Notes under the pieces: model-generated | The model's input: the letters and a program-made list of their open reading frames with translations, nothing else | Databases searched by the model: none | Told to the model about the DNA's origin: nothing | Assembly (NCBI GenBank): GCA_030063045.1 | Contig: JAQSEB010000017.1 | Location: 1,550,001-1,614,000 of the forward strand | From: Pratylenchus scribneri | Taxonomy: Eukaryota; Nematoda; Chromadorea; Rhabditida; Pratylenchidae | DNA length: 64,000 bases | Direction: 5' to 3' | Position numbers and translations under genes: made by a program | Part shown: piece after piece, positions 34,694 to 45,770 of the stretch | Layout: each line of letters opens with the position of its first letter | Position numbering within the stretch: position 1 is the first letter of the stretch

Positions 34694-36839
34694 TTAGAAT
34701 TGTTCTTCCGTTTCGCGCACACATCTTGCCACCTGGAATAAATAAAATATTCAGACAAATTATCAAAATAAATTTCTATTACCTACCGCCTGTATTCCGT
34801 TGGGTTTTCCCGAAAAAGTTTCTAAAAAATGTTATATTATTTTTTATTGTGCTCGCATTTGTAGTAATTTCAAAAATTATCAAATATGTAAATAAATTAA
34901 ATTTTAAAAAATTACATTTACAATCGCAAATCAGAATTACAATTACAATCGCAAATCAGAATTACAATTACAATCGCAAATCAGAATTACAATTACAATC
35001 GCAAATCAGAATTACAATTACAATCGCAAATCAGAATTACAATTACAATCGCAAATCAGAATTTTACAATTACAAATCAGAATAACAATTACAAATCAGA
35101 ATAACAATTACAAATCAGAATTACAATTACAAATCAGAATCAGACTTACAATTACAATCAGAATTACAATTACATCGCAAATCAAAATTTTACAATTACA
35201 AATCAGAATTACAATTACAATCGCAAATCAGAATTACAATTACAAATCAGAATCAGACTTACAATTACAATCAGAATTACAATTACATCGCAAATCAAAA
35301 TTTTACAATTACAAATCAGAATTACAATTACAATCGCAAATCAGAATTACAATTACAAATCAGAATTACAATTACAAATCAGAATTACAATTACAATCAG
35401 AATTACAATTACAATCGCAAATCAGAATTTTACAATTACAAATCAGAATAACAATTACAAATCAGAATAACAATTACAAATCAGAATTACAATTACAAAT
35501 CAGAATCAGACTTACAATTACAATCAGAATTACAATTACATCGCAAATCAAAATTTTACAATTACAAATCAGAATTACAATTACAAATCAGAATTACAAT
35601 TACAAATCAGAATCAGACTTACAATTACAATCAGAATTACAATTACATCGCAAATCAAAATTTTACAATTACAAATCAGAATTACAATTACAATCGCAAA
35701 TCAGAATTACAATTACAATCGCAAATCAGAATTACAATTACAATCGCAAATCAGAATTACAATTACAATCGCAAATCAGAATTACAATTACAATCGCAAA
35801 TCAGAATTACAATTACAATCGCAAATCAGAATTACAATTACAATCGCAAATCAGAATTACAATTACAATCGCAAATCAGAATTACAATTACAATTACAAA
35901 TCAGAATTTACAATTACAATTGCAAATCAGAATTACAATTACAAATCAGAATTTTACAATTGCAATTACAAATTAGAATTTTACAATTGCAATAACAAAT
36001 CAGAATAATTAAAAAGAAAATAAATATTTATTATTTAATAATTATTGTTTTTTTAATTCTTTGCCCAACCATTTTATTTAATTTTAAATTCCTACCGCTG
36101 CATCCACATTTGCTGGACTGTCGAAATTTGGATCGGAAAGCATAGAAATGACTAAAAAAAATAATAAATAAATAGAATAAAAAAGTCACAGACCAGAAAT
36201 CAGAATTGTTTCGACTAAAAATGCATAATTTAATAAATAATTAATTAAAATATTTTAAATTACCTGTATGGACAGGTAGCCAGCGTTCATTTGCCTTTTC
36301 ATATCCGAATCGATCATCGCCCGGTTCATGCTGCAAAAATCAAATAACTAATTTGTGTGTAATAACGAAGAACGAACCAAAATTGAGATGCAAACATTCC
36401 CATCACGATCAACTAATAAATTTTGAAATTTGTATGAATTAATTTAAATTAAATACTATTTGGATGGACAATTCTGGACACAAAACGCATTGTTGGAGGC
36501 CTATGTGGATAATCCTTTGGGAAATTCAATTCTGCTTTGAAATTGCCTCCTTCACTGCAAATAAAATGATTAAAATTTTTAAAATTCCTCCCCAAAATTT
36601 ACTATGGCGAATTTGGAGGTCCCATGATGAATACTTGCCATTTATATATCTAAAAATGTGTCTGATGAATAATTTCCATTATTATTATTCACATTGCTTT
36701 CGTCCAATAATCCTGTAATATAGGTTTTTTAAATTTAATTTAAAACTTGGATTAAACCTGCACTGAATCCATCCACTGGATTTCTGCTCAATTCATGTAA
36801 TTGTTTTTGGAGAAGGAGACGAGATTGTTCTGATGACAT
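34694..36839 (-). CDS. ubc-7: Ubiquitin-conjugating enzyme E2 G1 (UBC-7)
   Basis: Ten exons: 36839-36758, 36712-36693, 36649-36603, 36554-36457, 36412-36378, 36330-36264, 36214-36194, 36151-36096, 34821-34787 and 34732-34694. The product starts [17 protein letters not shown] and shows the UBC fold: [35 protein letters not shown], the active-site Cys in [20 protein letters not shown], the G1/G2-specific acidic loop, then [12 protein letters not shown] and [18 protein letters not shown]2 G1/G2 enzymes build Lys48 chains, partly in ER-associated degradation. Intron 8 is 1.27 kb and is almost entirely minisatellite B. The last exon in its own frame reads [16 protein letters not shown], which is family-like. 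With canonical donors, however, exon 9 joins it one base out of phase; see findings. Confidence 0.9.
34916..36010. repeat. Minisatellite B inside the UBE2G1 intron
   Basis: About 1.1 kb of tandem units built from TCAGAATTACAATTACAA with or without TCGCAAA, giving monomers of ~18 and ~24 bp, with longer composite units containing ACAAATCAGAATCAGACTT. The array starts in perfect 24-bp copies, becomes irregular in the middle, returns to perfect copies at 35,690-35,880, and decays after 35,900. The long frame across its left end (34,666-35,085) merely translates the repeat. The same family occurs in the ten-1 intron. Confidence 0.95.
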
Positions 36840-37385
36840 TGTTTAATTAGGCAAATTATCAATTAAATTTAATTTTAAATGGTTATACGACGGAAAATGG
36901 TTTTGTTGTTAGGCAAAAAAAATTGAATAATCCAAAGCAATCTCTAAATTATGGAATTAAAATCAACAGAATACAATAATGGAGAATATATTTGTAAAGA
37001 AAAGATCCGGATGTATAAAAGTGAATAATAAATACCTTATGGAGGTGGAAGAATTTGAGCGATAATCAATTTTAGCCCCCAACAACTAATATATCCCCCA
37101 CTGCCTTCGTCTCAATAATCATTGAGCAGCACGTGAGAAAGAATATTCTTCGTCGATTTTTTTATCGAATACGAAAAATAAATGTGCAATTTCCCATTTC
37201 AGGGTCAAATTCATGGGTAGGATCATTTAATCTTGTGAGACTAATGAATATCGAAATATTCCATCAATTAATAGATATAAATTAAAGAATAACATAATAT
37301 TTATAAAAAAAAACTCAAAAATTGTTGATTGAAAATTTATTAATTAAAATCATAAACAAATTGAAAACATAAAAGATAACATCTA
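36840..37385. other. Intergenic, no gene seen
   Basis: About 550 bp between the UBE2G1 start and the MRPS34 stop, both on the minus strand. It is AT-rich and shows no recognisable gene or repeat. A CACGTG E-box lies at about 37,130. Confidence 0.35.
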
Positions 37386-38750
37386 TTATTTATTAGGCCC
37401 AAAGTGATTCTCATAACAGGCGGGATCAGTGGACCAGGCATCCAATCTGGTTGGAAGCATCCTCCCATAAATATCAAATATGGCTTTTGGATCCACTTCA
37501 TCGTAAATTGTAGTCCATTGAGAATTTGAGTTCGTCTTTCGATCGACTCTTTTAATGAACGGTTTCAAGCATTCGAATTGATGGTCGATGCACAAATCCA
37601 ATTCGGTTCGCTCTTTTTTTCTCGGTGTTGTGATTTTGTATTTTTCCATCCATTTTTGGGTCATATATTTCTGTTAAATTATTTGATTTTTAATTGGATC
37701 ATTTATTTCAATTTGCTTACCTGCAAAGGTGGAATTGGCATTGTACTTGGATATTCGATCATGGGCATTTGCTTTTTGTTCTCAAATAATTCCTTTTCTT
37801 CGTGTCTATGAATTAAAATCCAATCAGATCGATTCAAATTGTCACTGAATTCATAAATGCCCAAATTCCGGCCTCGAAATGTCCATTCGCCCCAGACTCG
37901 ACCCTTTTGAAGCCATCTGTCCATTTGTGGTCTCGCCTTAACAAATTAACCATCATTTTTTGTGGAAATTTTAGGTACTTGTATACTTTGTATCCGCCAG
38001 AACCCTTAAAAAATTTCGATTTTTTTTTTCGCTTTAAAATCAATTTTAAATGTTTATTAATGCATTTTTAACAAAAAAAAACAACAAAGTGAATTAAATG
38101 GGGTATATTTGTGAAACTTGAGACCAAAAATGGAAAAAAATATCGGGTCCTCCAAATTCTTTTCGCCACATAAATTCATGCACATAGCTTATAACTGCTG
38201 ATCGGTGTGTGCCAAAGCGTTTCTTATGCCCATGTTTGAATTTATGCCACGTGCTTTCAATGGTATTCGTGTGTTGTTTTGAAATAGGATCGACGAAATT
38301 TTTGCTGTGGTTGACTGTGTAATGAGTGTAGAGTTCAGGAAGATCCTTGATTTTGTTGTATGCTTTCCAACAGTCCGACACGATTATTGATCCTGGGCGA
38401 ATGTACTGTTGAATGTATGGAAGAAGGCTGTCGGCAACATAAATTAAACATTTAAAATTGATTTTAAAGCGAAAAAAAAATTCGCAATTTTTTAAGGGTT
38501 CTGGCGGATACAAAGTATACAAGTATTTTAATTAAAAAATACCGCAATGATTTTGAGATAAGAATTCTCCTCGGGCCATTTAAGTTTCCATTCATTTTTC
38601 TTTAATACAAATTTAAATTAATTTAATAGCAATTTAATAATTTACCATCACATATCTGCCAACTCCCATGCCCTTCAATTGACAGAGAATTTCCCATAAA
38701 AACTTTCCATTGCTGGTAAAATCATTGAAGCCAATAAACTTGAATGACAT
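37386..38750 (-). CDS. mrps-34: Mitochondrial ribosomal protein S34
   Basis: Four exons: 38750-38646, 38599-38543, 37936-37721 and 37670-37386; 663 nt, 220 residues, phase zero throughout. The N-terminus has FLWEILCQLKGMGVGRYVM, then KLKWPEENSYLKI, then the conserved core GRVWGEWTFRGRNLGIYEF and the SDWILIHRHEE motif, followed by MPMIEYPSTMPIPPLQKYM. This matches MRPS34, a metazoan-specific small-subunit protein of the mitochondrial ribosome required for 12S rRNA stability. No mitochondrial targeting peptide is obvious, as in the human protein. Intron 2 (37937-38542) is lengthened by a Merlin-type transposon. Confidence 0.85.
37976..38525 (-). mobile_element. Merlin/IS1595-type DNA transposon, truncated
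   Basis: A 550-bp element with ~80-bp, nearly perfect terminal inverted repeats beginning TACTTGTATACTTTGTATCC (37976-38053 and, inverted, 38445-38525). Flanking ATTTTAGGT versus ATTTTAATT match at 7 of 9 bases, so a clean 8-9-bp target duplication is suggested but not proven. It sits in intron 2 of MRPS34 on the same strand and leaves the exons intact. Confidence 0.82.
38094..38522 (-). pseudogene. C-terminal fragment of IS1595/Merlin transposase
   Basis: A 142-residue frame opening inside the inverted repeat. It carries the second half of a DDE transposase: IVSDCWKAYNKI (second catalytic Asp in SDCW), HYTVNHSKNFVDP, HTNTIESTWHKFK (catalytic Glu in TIES) and YVHEFMWRKEF. This set is typical of the ISXO2/IS1595 superfamily to which eukaryotic Merlin elements belong. 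The N-terminal zinc-ribbon and first Asp are missing, so the protein cannot be a complete transposase. The element is probably an internal-deletion derivative mobilised by a relative. Confidence 0.85.
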
Positions 38751-39286
38751 TTAACCTAAAATTGACTGGTTCATTTATTAATCATTTAATGCAAATTTAA
38801 ATCAAAAATAATTCTCGTTAAAACGATGATTAATTAAATTAATTAAAAATAAGCATATATTTATTTATACAAAATAAATTGAAGAAAAAGAATAAAATTT
38901 GTCATCATTTATTGTATTTATTTTTGGTTGAAATATAATTAATTTATTAAGTGTAATATTGCCTAATTAATTTGTTCATCAAATAAAATAAAAAGAGCCT
39001 CTCTTCCCCAGAGCAGAGAACATAAATGAGCCTTGGCAAACTTTTTTATGAATAAAAATGGTATAAAATGAATGAATGAAAGGGACCCGTATCAAAAAAT
39101 TGCAAAAGACGATTATTGAATTTGAACAATTTTGAATGAATAAATGGATTTTGGTTAGATGAAGAGGAGAAATATTTTGGTTGGAGTGGATTGATCGATC
39201 GATATGTACAAAAATTAAATATGCTTCCGAAAATATCGAATCGTTGTATTAATATAATTTTGCTTGTTTTTGTCCATAAAAATTGA
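38751..39286. other. Intergenic, no gene seen
   Basis: About 540 bp of AT-rich sequence between the MRPS34 start and the TAO-kinase stop on the minus strand. It contains TTAATTAA-like runs and no recognisable gene. Confidence 0.4.
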
Positions 39287-42200
39287 TCAAAGGTTAGAGG
39301 AAAATTTGGTCGCTTCTTGTTGCAAATCTTCAATTTGTTGATGATTGTTCGATGGCATTATCATTTTTCGCTCTCTTCCAGCACTGCTGCTTCCCTGCGA
39401 TATTGTACTATTGCTTGAACTTTGTTGTTTCGGTGTTCCATTTCCCATATTCTGCCTTTGATTGCTGTTGTTCCCGTTAAATGTATTCAGCTGGGCTGCT
39501 TGCTTTTCGTGCAATTGTCCAAGTTGCTTTTCCCTTTGCCGTTCAAATTGTGTTTTTTCCTCATTAATCTAATTAAATTATAATCTCTTTAAAGAATATA
39601 TTTATCGAAGAAAACCTTTTGTTTCAGAATGGCCAGCCGAAGATTGACTCGATCCTGGAGTTGGACTCGTTCCCGTTCAATTTGTGTATTCAAATTCGCC
39701 TTCTGCCTTTCCTGATAATCCGTCAATAAACTCAATTCTTTGTTCAATTTTTCCGTCAACTGCTTCAAATCCTCCTCTTGTTGTGAATCCAATTTAAACT
39801 AAAATTCACAATAAAAATTAAAATAATTAATTTTGGGGTGTTCACCGTTTGTTCGGTGACCATTTGTTCAATGCTGGCTTCATATTGGTCGGCCAATGCT
39901 GCAATTTTCCGGCTCTGTTCCTCCTTCAGCCTATTCAACAGCTCTTTATGCTCTTCCCTCGGTGCCATTTGAAGCATATGTGCCTGATATGCTTTGAATT
40001 GTCGTGTTTGAATTTTCACTGCCTGCCGGAATTGTTTTCGGATTATGGCCTCTTTTGCCTATTAAAATAGGCACAAATTTATCCAATTTAACACAGAAAA
40101 TAACCTTTAATTCCCTTGGTTGCTGTTTGGATTGAAGGCCATGTTCTTTGGTTTTCTCTTCCAGTGCCCGTCGATTGTAGTCCCGTTGACTGGTCAGCTC
40201 CGATTCATGTTGAATGTCCAAATGTCGCCTCTTCATTTGTTCCATCGCAGTGAAATGTGCAAATTCTTGGCCTTTTGTCAGTTCATGATGTTTTAGCAAA
40301 AGGGAATGGAGTGTCTCAATTTGTCGTGCCCGAATATTTAATTCCTGCAAATTTTTGATTAAATTAAATAATAATTAATTTGAAATTTACATTATTGCTC
40401 AATTGATTTTCCAGTGAATGAAAACGCAGCAATTGTTGCCGTTGAATTTCTTTCAATTCCGCCTTCAATGCCACATTTTGTTCTTCCGCATATTTTTGTT
40501 CCGATTGTTGTCGAATTTCGTTCAATTTCATTTTTGCTGATTTCAGCGCCAATTCATAATTATTTCTGGTCATTCCTTGTTCTTTCAATTCCTACAAAAA
40601 TATTAATTAAAATGTTTAAACCGAAAATTCAAACCATTTTGCATTTTTCTTTATTGAATTTGTATTCCTTCTTTTGGCAATTTGCATAACTTTTTATGTC
40701 ATGTTTCAGTCCGGCTTCTTTGTTTTTTCCCACTTTTCTCAATTCCTCCTCATTTTCGCGCATTTTCCTCTCCAATTCCATTTGTAAATTTGATTTCACC
40801 CGAATCAGTTCCTTTTGGCAATTTTGATATAATTGTTCATATTCCTTGTCCAGCTTTATTCGATTATTTTCCGTCTCAATTCGACACCTCTCTTCCAGCT
40901 GTTTCAGCTCTTTATGATGCAATTGCCTCAATCGTTTATAGCCGCACATTTGTTCGTAAAAATTATTTTCGGCCTGATATTCTTGCATTTCTTTTGCAAT
41001 TATTTTTGTTGTCCGTAATGTCGAAAATTTGGATCTTCTCAAAGTGTTCACCTCTTCCTACAAATTTTAATTAAAATTAACTGAAAAAGGTAATTAATTA
41101 CTTTGATTTGTTGTTGATCCAAAATAGTGGCGGAATGAAGGGAAAGTGCGGTGGCTGGTGGTGGTCCATCCGAGGAATGGAATGAATCTGCCCCATTTAC
41201 ACTGATCACCGTCCTATTATTGTTCATCAGCTGGTCTTGTTGCGATTTTTGTGCCTCATCGTCCGAAATAATTGACATATTCTATAATAAATATTCAATT
41301 AATAATGATTTATTCTTTATTTTACCTCTTGTTGCTGTGCTTCAACACTGCCCGTCTCCGAATTATTTTGGCCATTTTGTTGAGTTGTTTCTTCCATACA
41401 AACCAACTTTCTCAATTTCCCATATTGCGATTGGTCTTGCTCTTTGACCGCATTTTTTATTCGTTCAATCAGCTCCACAATTACTTTTGGATGTCTTTCG
41501 CTGGCCACAAATGAATGCTAAAAATGGCAAATTTAATTATTTAATAATTATTTTTGAATTGCTAACCGCTAAACAAGCATTTGTCGACAATCTTTGTTGG
41601 GGGTCCTTTCGAAGACATTGTTCAACAAATGAATGAAATGCATCGGACCAAGGTGGCATTTCCGAATTCTCGGGAATTATTTTTAGGCATGGTGGGTCAT
41701 TTTGAGCAATGTGGTACATGGCAGAATAGGCCTAAAATAATTAATATTTTTAAAAATAAATTGTACAAACATTCATGTCAAGAAATGGCGGTTTTAATTC
41801 GGCCAATTCAATGCAAGTTATGCCAAAAGACCAAATATCTGCCCGCTCATCGTAAAGTCCCGAATCTTGAGCCAATATTACTTCGGGCGCCATCCTTAAA
41901 TTCAGCACAATTATTTTAAAAAAAAATAAAATTAACGCACCAATATGGACTTCCAACAAATGTTTGAGCCGGTGAACTCAATGAGGCACTACCCAAATCT
42001 AAAATAAATTGGATTATAACTATTTGAATCCTGATTATTGAATGAACCTGCAAGTTTGACTTGGCCCGCATCCGTCAGCAATATATTCCCGGCCTTTATG
42101 TCTCGATGTATTCTCCCGAGGTGGTGCAAATGAGAAATGCCTTGCAGAGTTTGGGCACAAATTTCGGCAATTTCAATTTCCATAAATGGTTTTTTGTAAA

Positions 42201-42690
42201 CCTTAAATGATTTATTATTTAAATAGAAAATAAATTTGAACTTTGAGAATGTCGGCCGCTGAACCAACGCAATATTCCATTATCAACCTTTAATAATAAT
42301 ATTAAATAATTGTTTATTTATTTATTATTATTATACCAGCATGTTTGCTCTTTCAAAAATGATGCCTTGTAGCGAACAATGTACGGATTGTTGATGGAAC
42401 GCAAAAATCGAACCTCGCGAATTATATCATTCCATTTATCCGCCGATTGTCTTCCAGTAAAATTCATCTTTTTAATGGCCACCGGTTCTTTTGTTTCCTT
42501 GTCCAATGCCTAAATTACGAACATTATTTTTGTGAATTACAAATTAATTTACGTAAAAAACTGCTCCAAATGCTCCATGTCCAATTTCCCGTAAATCTTC
42601 GTATCGATGCTCTGGGTCTTTTGTAGAGAATAATTCGGCCACTTCTGGATCTTTTAAATTGCCTGGCTTCAATGGTTTTGATGGTGGCAT
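39287..42690 (-). CDS. kin-18: TAO-family STE20 kinase (KIN-18 homologue)
   Basis: A chain of about 14 exons on the minus strand from ATG 42690 to stop 39287, roughly 900 residues. The kinase domain fills the first ~290: glycine loop GHGAFGAV, Lys in [22 protein letters not shown], activation segment start ADLGSAS, FVGSPYWMAPEV and [13 protein letters not shown] short acidic/Ser linker follows ([14 protein letters not shown]). The C-terminal half is a long coiled coil with the TAO-typical segments [37 protein letters not shown] and [20 protein letters not shown]. The protein ends in a low-complexity Asn/Ser/Gln tail. TAO kinases activate MKK3/6-p38 and Hippo and influence microtubules. The DFG motif reads DLG across an exon junction. 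The first exon is chosen for its family-like [10 protein letters not shown] start. Confidence 0.92.
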
Positions 42691-43262
42691 TTTTCTTAAA
42701 AAATATCCAATCTTATTCATATTTTTAATCTTTCTTCTGTCCCTGTAGCCATCTAATCTATTTTAGACTAGTCTTTATTAATTTTCTAAATAAATCATCA
42801 AGCTCGAATCTAATTTAGGTCAGGATTCAATCAATCTTGACTCTCGAAGGTCGATCTCGACCAAACCAACCACTCGAAATGCAATAATCATAATGCCATT
42901 TTTATTTAAAAGTATTGAAATAGAGGACCTTTTGGTTGCCTCGTTTATTGTAAAATTAAAAGAATACAAAATGTTTAAAATCACTTTATTCTGTTTGAAA
43001 TTATGTAATGTAAATGTGTGAATGGAAGGGAATATGGAGCTTCAAATATGAAGATGATGAATTTTTTGGAGGATATAATCACAAGAAAAAAATTAATGGA
43101 ATTCGAATTCATTTTTGATTGGAATTACAACTTTTGGGGATTCAAATTGAGAAGAGAAAAGTAGGAATGAGAAAGAAATAAATTAAGTGTTGGATAATTG
43201 AAATGTTTAATGGTTGAAATGCACAATAATAAAAATACAAACATTTTCGATTTGATTGGTTT
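42691..43262. other. Intergenic, no gene seen
   Basis: About 570 bp between the TAO-kinase start and the CCCH-protein stop. It holds the kinase promoter and the CCCH 3' UTR; nothing specific is recognised. Confidence 0.4.
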
Positions 43263-44280
43263 TCAACGACGCAAATATTCTTCTGGTGGCGGGAATGGAA
43301 AATGAGTGTTTCCGGTCGGTGTTGAAGCAGCGAACAGTCCATTTGGAATGCCGAACCCAAACCCATTGTGATCCACATAGGCGGGAGTAGGAGGGTTGAT
43401 GACCGTGTATTGTGCGCCGAATTGATGGAAGCCAAAAGCAGAGCCATATTGCGGATTCTGCAATTTAATGGATTAATGGGAGAAATTCAATAAAACTAAC
43501 CGAAGTGAAGGGCGCCAATGGATATTGAGGAACGAACAATGGGCCATTCATGCCACCACCGTTGAAATTGAATGCCGATTGGGCCAATGGACGAAAATTC
43601 TCCTGTAAATTAGTTTTTTGTGCCAAATAACAACTAGAAAAACCTGTGGAGAATTCGGTGGTGTGCGGTGAATAAATTGGCAATGGTGACCATATTTGCA
43701 GGATCCAGTGCGGCTAAAATTGCGGCAGAGCTTTGTTTTATGATTTGGATGCAACTAGAATAATAAAAATGATTGATTTTTGGATAATGAGAAGTCAAAA
43801 CAAACATTGCGAAGACGCAACTCCTCTTCATTGTGTGCAAATCGGCATTGGTCTCCGTATTGGCATTGACCGTTCTTGAAACGTCTGCACATTTCCGTTC
43901 GATAGGCCTCCAGGCGGCGACCGGCTTGTCGTTCAGCGTTCCGTTGCGAATCCGATTTGCTTTTGTCAGCCAAAAATTGCTCGAAAACGTGATCGATTTT
44001 CTATAAAGTTATTAGTATTAATAATATATGAATCCTTAAATAAAATATAAGCTATTTATTATATTACCGCTTTGGCTATCTCCTCGAGAACCGCTGCCAT
44101 TTCCCTGCGTCCATTTTCGCGGTATCCATTGGCCAATCCAATTCCAATTTGGGGACCGGAAGCAGAAAGTTGCGGCTGTTGTCGATTTGTCAGTGGCCAT
44201 GAACGGCGTCGTTGAATCAATTCATTTAGATCCGCAGCCATAGCTTCATCCAGAATTTGCTCAAAGTTATTCTCAGACAT
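43263..44280 (-). CDS. Tandem CCCH zinc-finger RNA-binding protein
   Basis: Five exons: 44280-44068, 44000-43806, 43754-43644, 43602-43501 and 43457-43263; 816 nt, 271 residues. Two TIS11-type fingers are present: [20 protein letters not shown]...H (about residues 97-120) and [21 protein letters not shown]...H. Both are C-x8-C-x5-C-x3-H with the (R/K)YKT(E/K)-like lead. They are separated by one exon junction. The C-terminal 100 residues are Pro/Phe/Asn-rich. Family members (TTP, and in worms POS-1, OMA-1, CCCH-1, MEX) bind AU-rich 3' UTR elements and control mRNA stability or translation, often in germline and embryo. I cannot say which worm paralogue this matches. Confidence 0.87.
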
Positions 44281-44868
44281 TGTTAGAAATTGCGAATAAA
44301 TTAATTTGTTGATTTGTGTATTCTGAAAAGATAAATTTATAAATTACTCCTATTTTTACATTTTTAATCATCAAAGAAACAAATGAATCTTAAATCAATT
44401 TTCAGGCCTTAAAATCCCTATTATGTATTGGATTTATTGAAAAATAATTAGGATATCGCCATTTTTACTGTGATGGATTGATGATTGTGGAACATTCGCA
44501 TTCGCCATCACACTTCTCTGTTCTTTCACAATTCAGAATTCGTAACAAAAAAAAATCAATAAAAATTTCTTTTTCTGTCTCGTTTCTTAATTCTCTCCAA
44601 AATTTCTGTACAATTTTTCGAGACGAATTTATATTTTTAAAATTTTGGCAAACTGCAAGTACCGTAAAAGTAAAAACAAGGAACTGTGCTGCATGATGAT
44701 GATGATTGATTGTTTGGCTGATATATAAACCAACCAAAATAACCAACCAACTATCATTTTTCCACTTTTCCCAATCAATCATATATCACCAGTCTCAACG
44801 CTCAATCGGTAATAAACTTTCCTCTATTTTTCATATTAAACATTCCAACTTTTTCAGAATCAAGTAAA
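44281..44868. promoter_or_regulatory. Divergent promoter region; TATA and 5' acceptor before the PEF gene
   Basis: 588 bp between the starts of the CCCH gene (minus) and the penta-EF-hand gene (plus). TATATAAACC at about 44,721 is a plausible TATA box for the plus-strand gene. A 3' splice site AACTTTTTCAG ends at 44,857, twelve bases before the ATG, and could be a trans-splice leader acceptor or the end of a 5' UTR intron. The Trp-rich minus-strand frame at 44,465-44,782 is not supported. Confidence 0.45.
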
Positions 44869-45770
44869 ATGTGCGCAAAAAGAAGCCCTTCAACATCCAG
44901 CATCACGTTTCCCAGAGTGTCCAGGTCACCAGCAGTGCAGCAGCAGCAACCAAACTTGTGGCAAATCTTCCAAGCCATTGACACAGGTTTGTCTCTTTTT
45001 CCATTTTATAAAACCTAAAACTGTTTTATTTTCCAGATCGTAGCGGCCGAATAAGTGCTCAGGAATTGCAGCGTGCATTGTCAAACGGAACATCGTGGAG
45101 GCCCTTCAATGCAGAGACGTGAGTTTTTCATCATCACCAAAATTAAATGATTAACTGCTATTTTTCCACATAGATGCCGGATATTGGTTGCCATGTTCGA
45201 CAAAGACAACGATGGTGGCATAAGCTTCGACGAGTTTAAGGCCCTTTGGAATGTGGGTTTAACTTTTAATGCATATTTCTGATTTAATTATGATTTTTTC
45301 AGTATGTGAACGACTGGTGCCAAACATTCCGAGCCTATGATGCAGACAATTCGGGCAACATCGATCGCGAAGAATTGACAAATGCTCTCACTTCATTTGG
45401 TAAGTAATTTTTCAGTCAGGAGAATAAAATTAAAATTTATCATTATTCCAGGCTATCGACTTTCACCCGGCTTCTACGAAATGCTGATGCACAAATTCGA
45501 CAGAACTCATTCCGGTTTGTTTGACTTTTTGAGTTTATTATGAATTCTATATTTTCCCAATTTTCCAGGTCGGCTCCACTTTGACGAATTCGTTCAATGC
45601 TGTGTGATGCTTCAAACACTGACTGCCGCTTTCGCCAGTAAAGACCGTAACGGCGATGGATGGATTCAAATTTGTAAGTCAATTTGCAATAATAATCATA
45701 AATACTAATTTTGCACACATTTCCAGACTATGAAGAGTTCCTCCAAATGGTTTTGCAATCGAAGATCTGA
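44869..45770 (+). CDS. Penta-EF-hand calcium-binding protein
   Basis: Seven exons: 44869-44986, 45037-45118, 45174-45252, 45303-45399, 45452-45514, 45569-45673 and 45727-45770; 588 nt, 195 residues. A Ser/Pro/Gln N-terminal tail precedes five EF-hands. EF1 is DTDRSGRISAQEL, EF2 is DKDNDGGISFDEF, EF3 is DADNSGNIDREEL, EF4 (DRTHSGRLHFDEF) is degenerate at the loop end, and EF5 is DRNGDGWIQIYYEEF-like and pairs in the dimer. This is the layout of the ALG-2 (PDCD6)/sorcin/peflin family. These proteins dimerise through EF5 and recruit ALIX, TSG101 or Sec31 at membranes when calcium rises. The short Gln-rich rather than Gly-Pro-rich N-terminus is closer to ALG-2 than peflin. Confidence 0.9.

Noticed and set aside
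34666..35085. 139-codon frame with [19 protein letters not shown] repeats
   Set aside because: It is minisatellite B read through, antisense to the UBE2G1 terminal exons.
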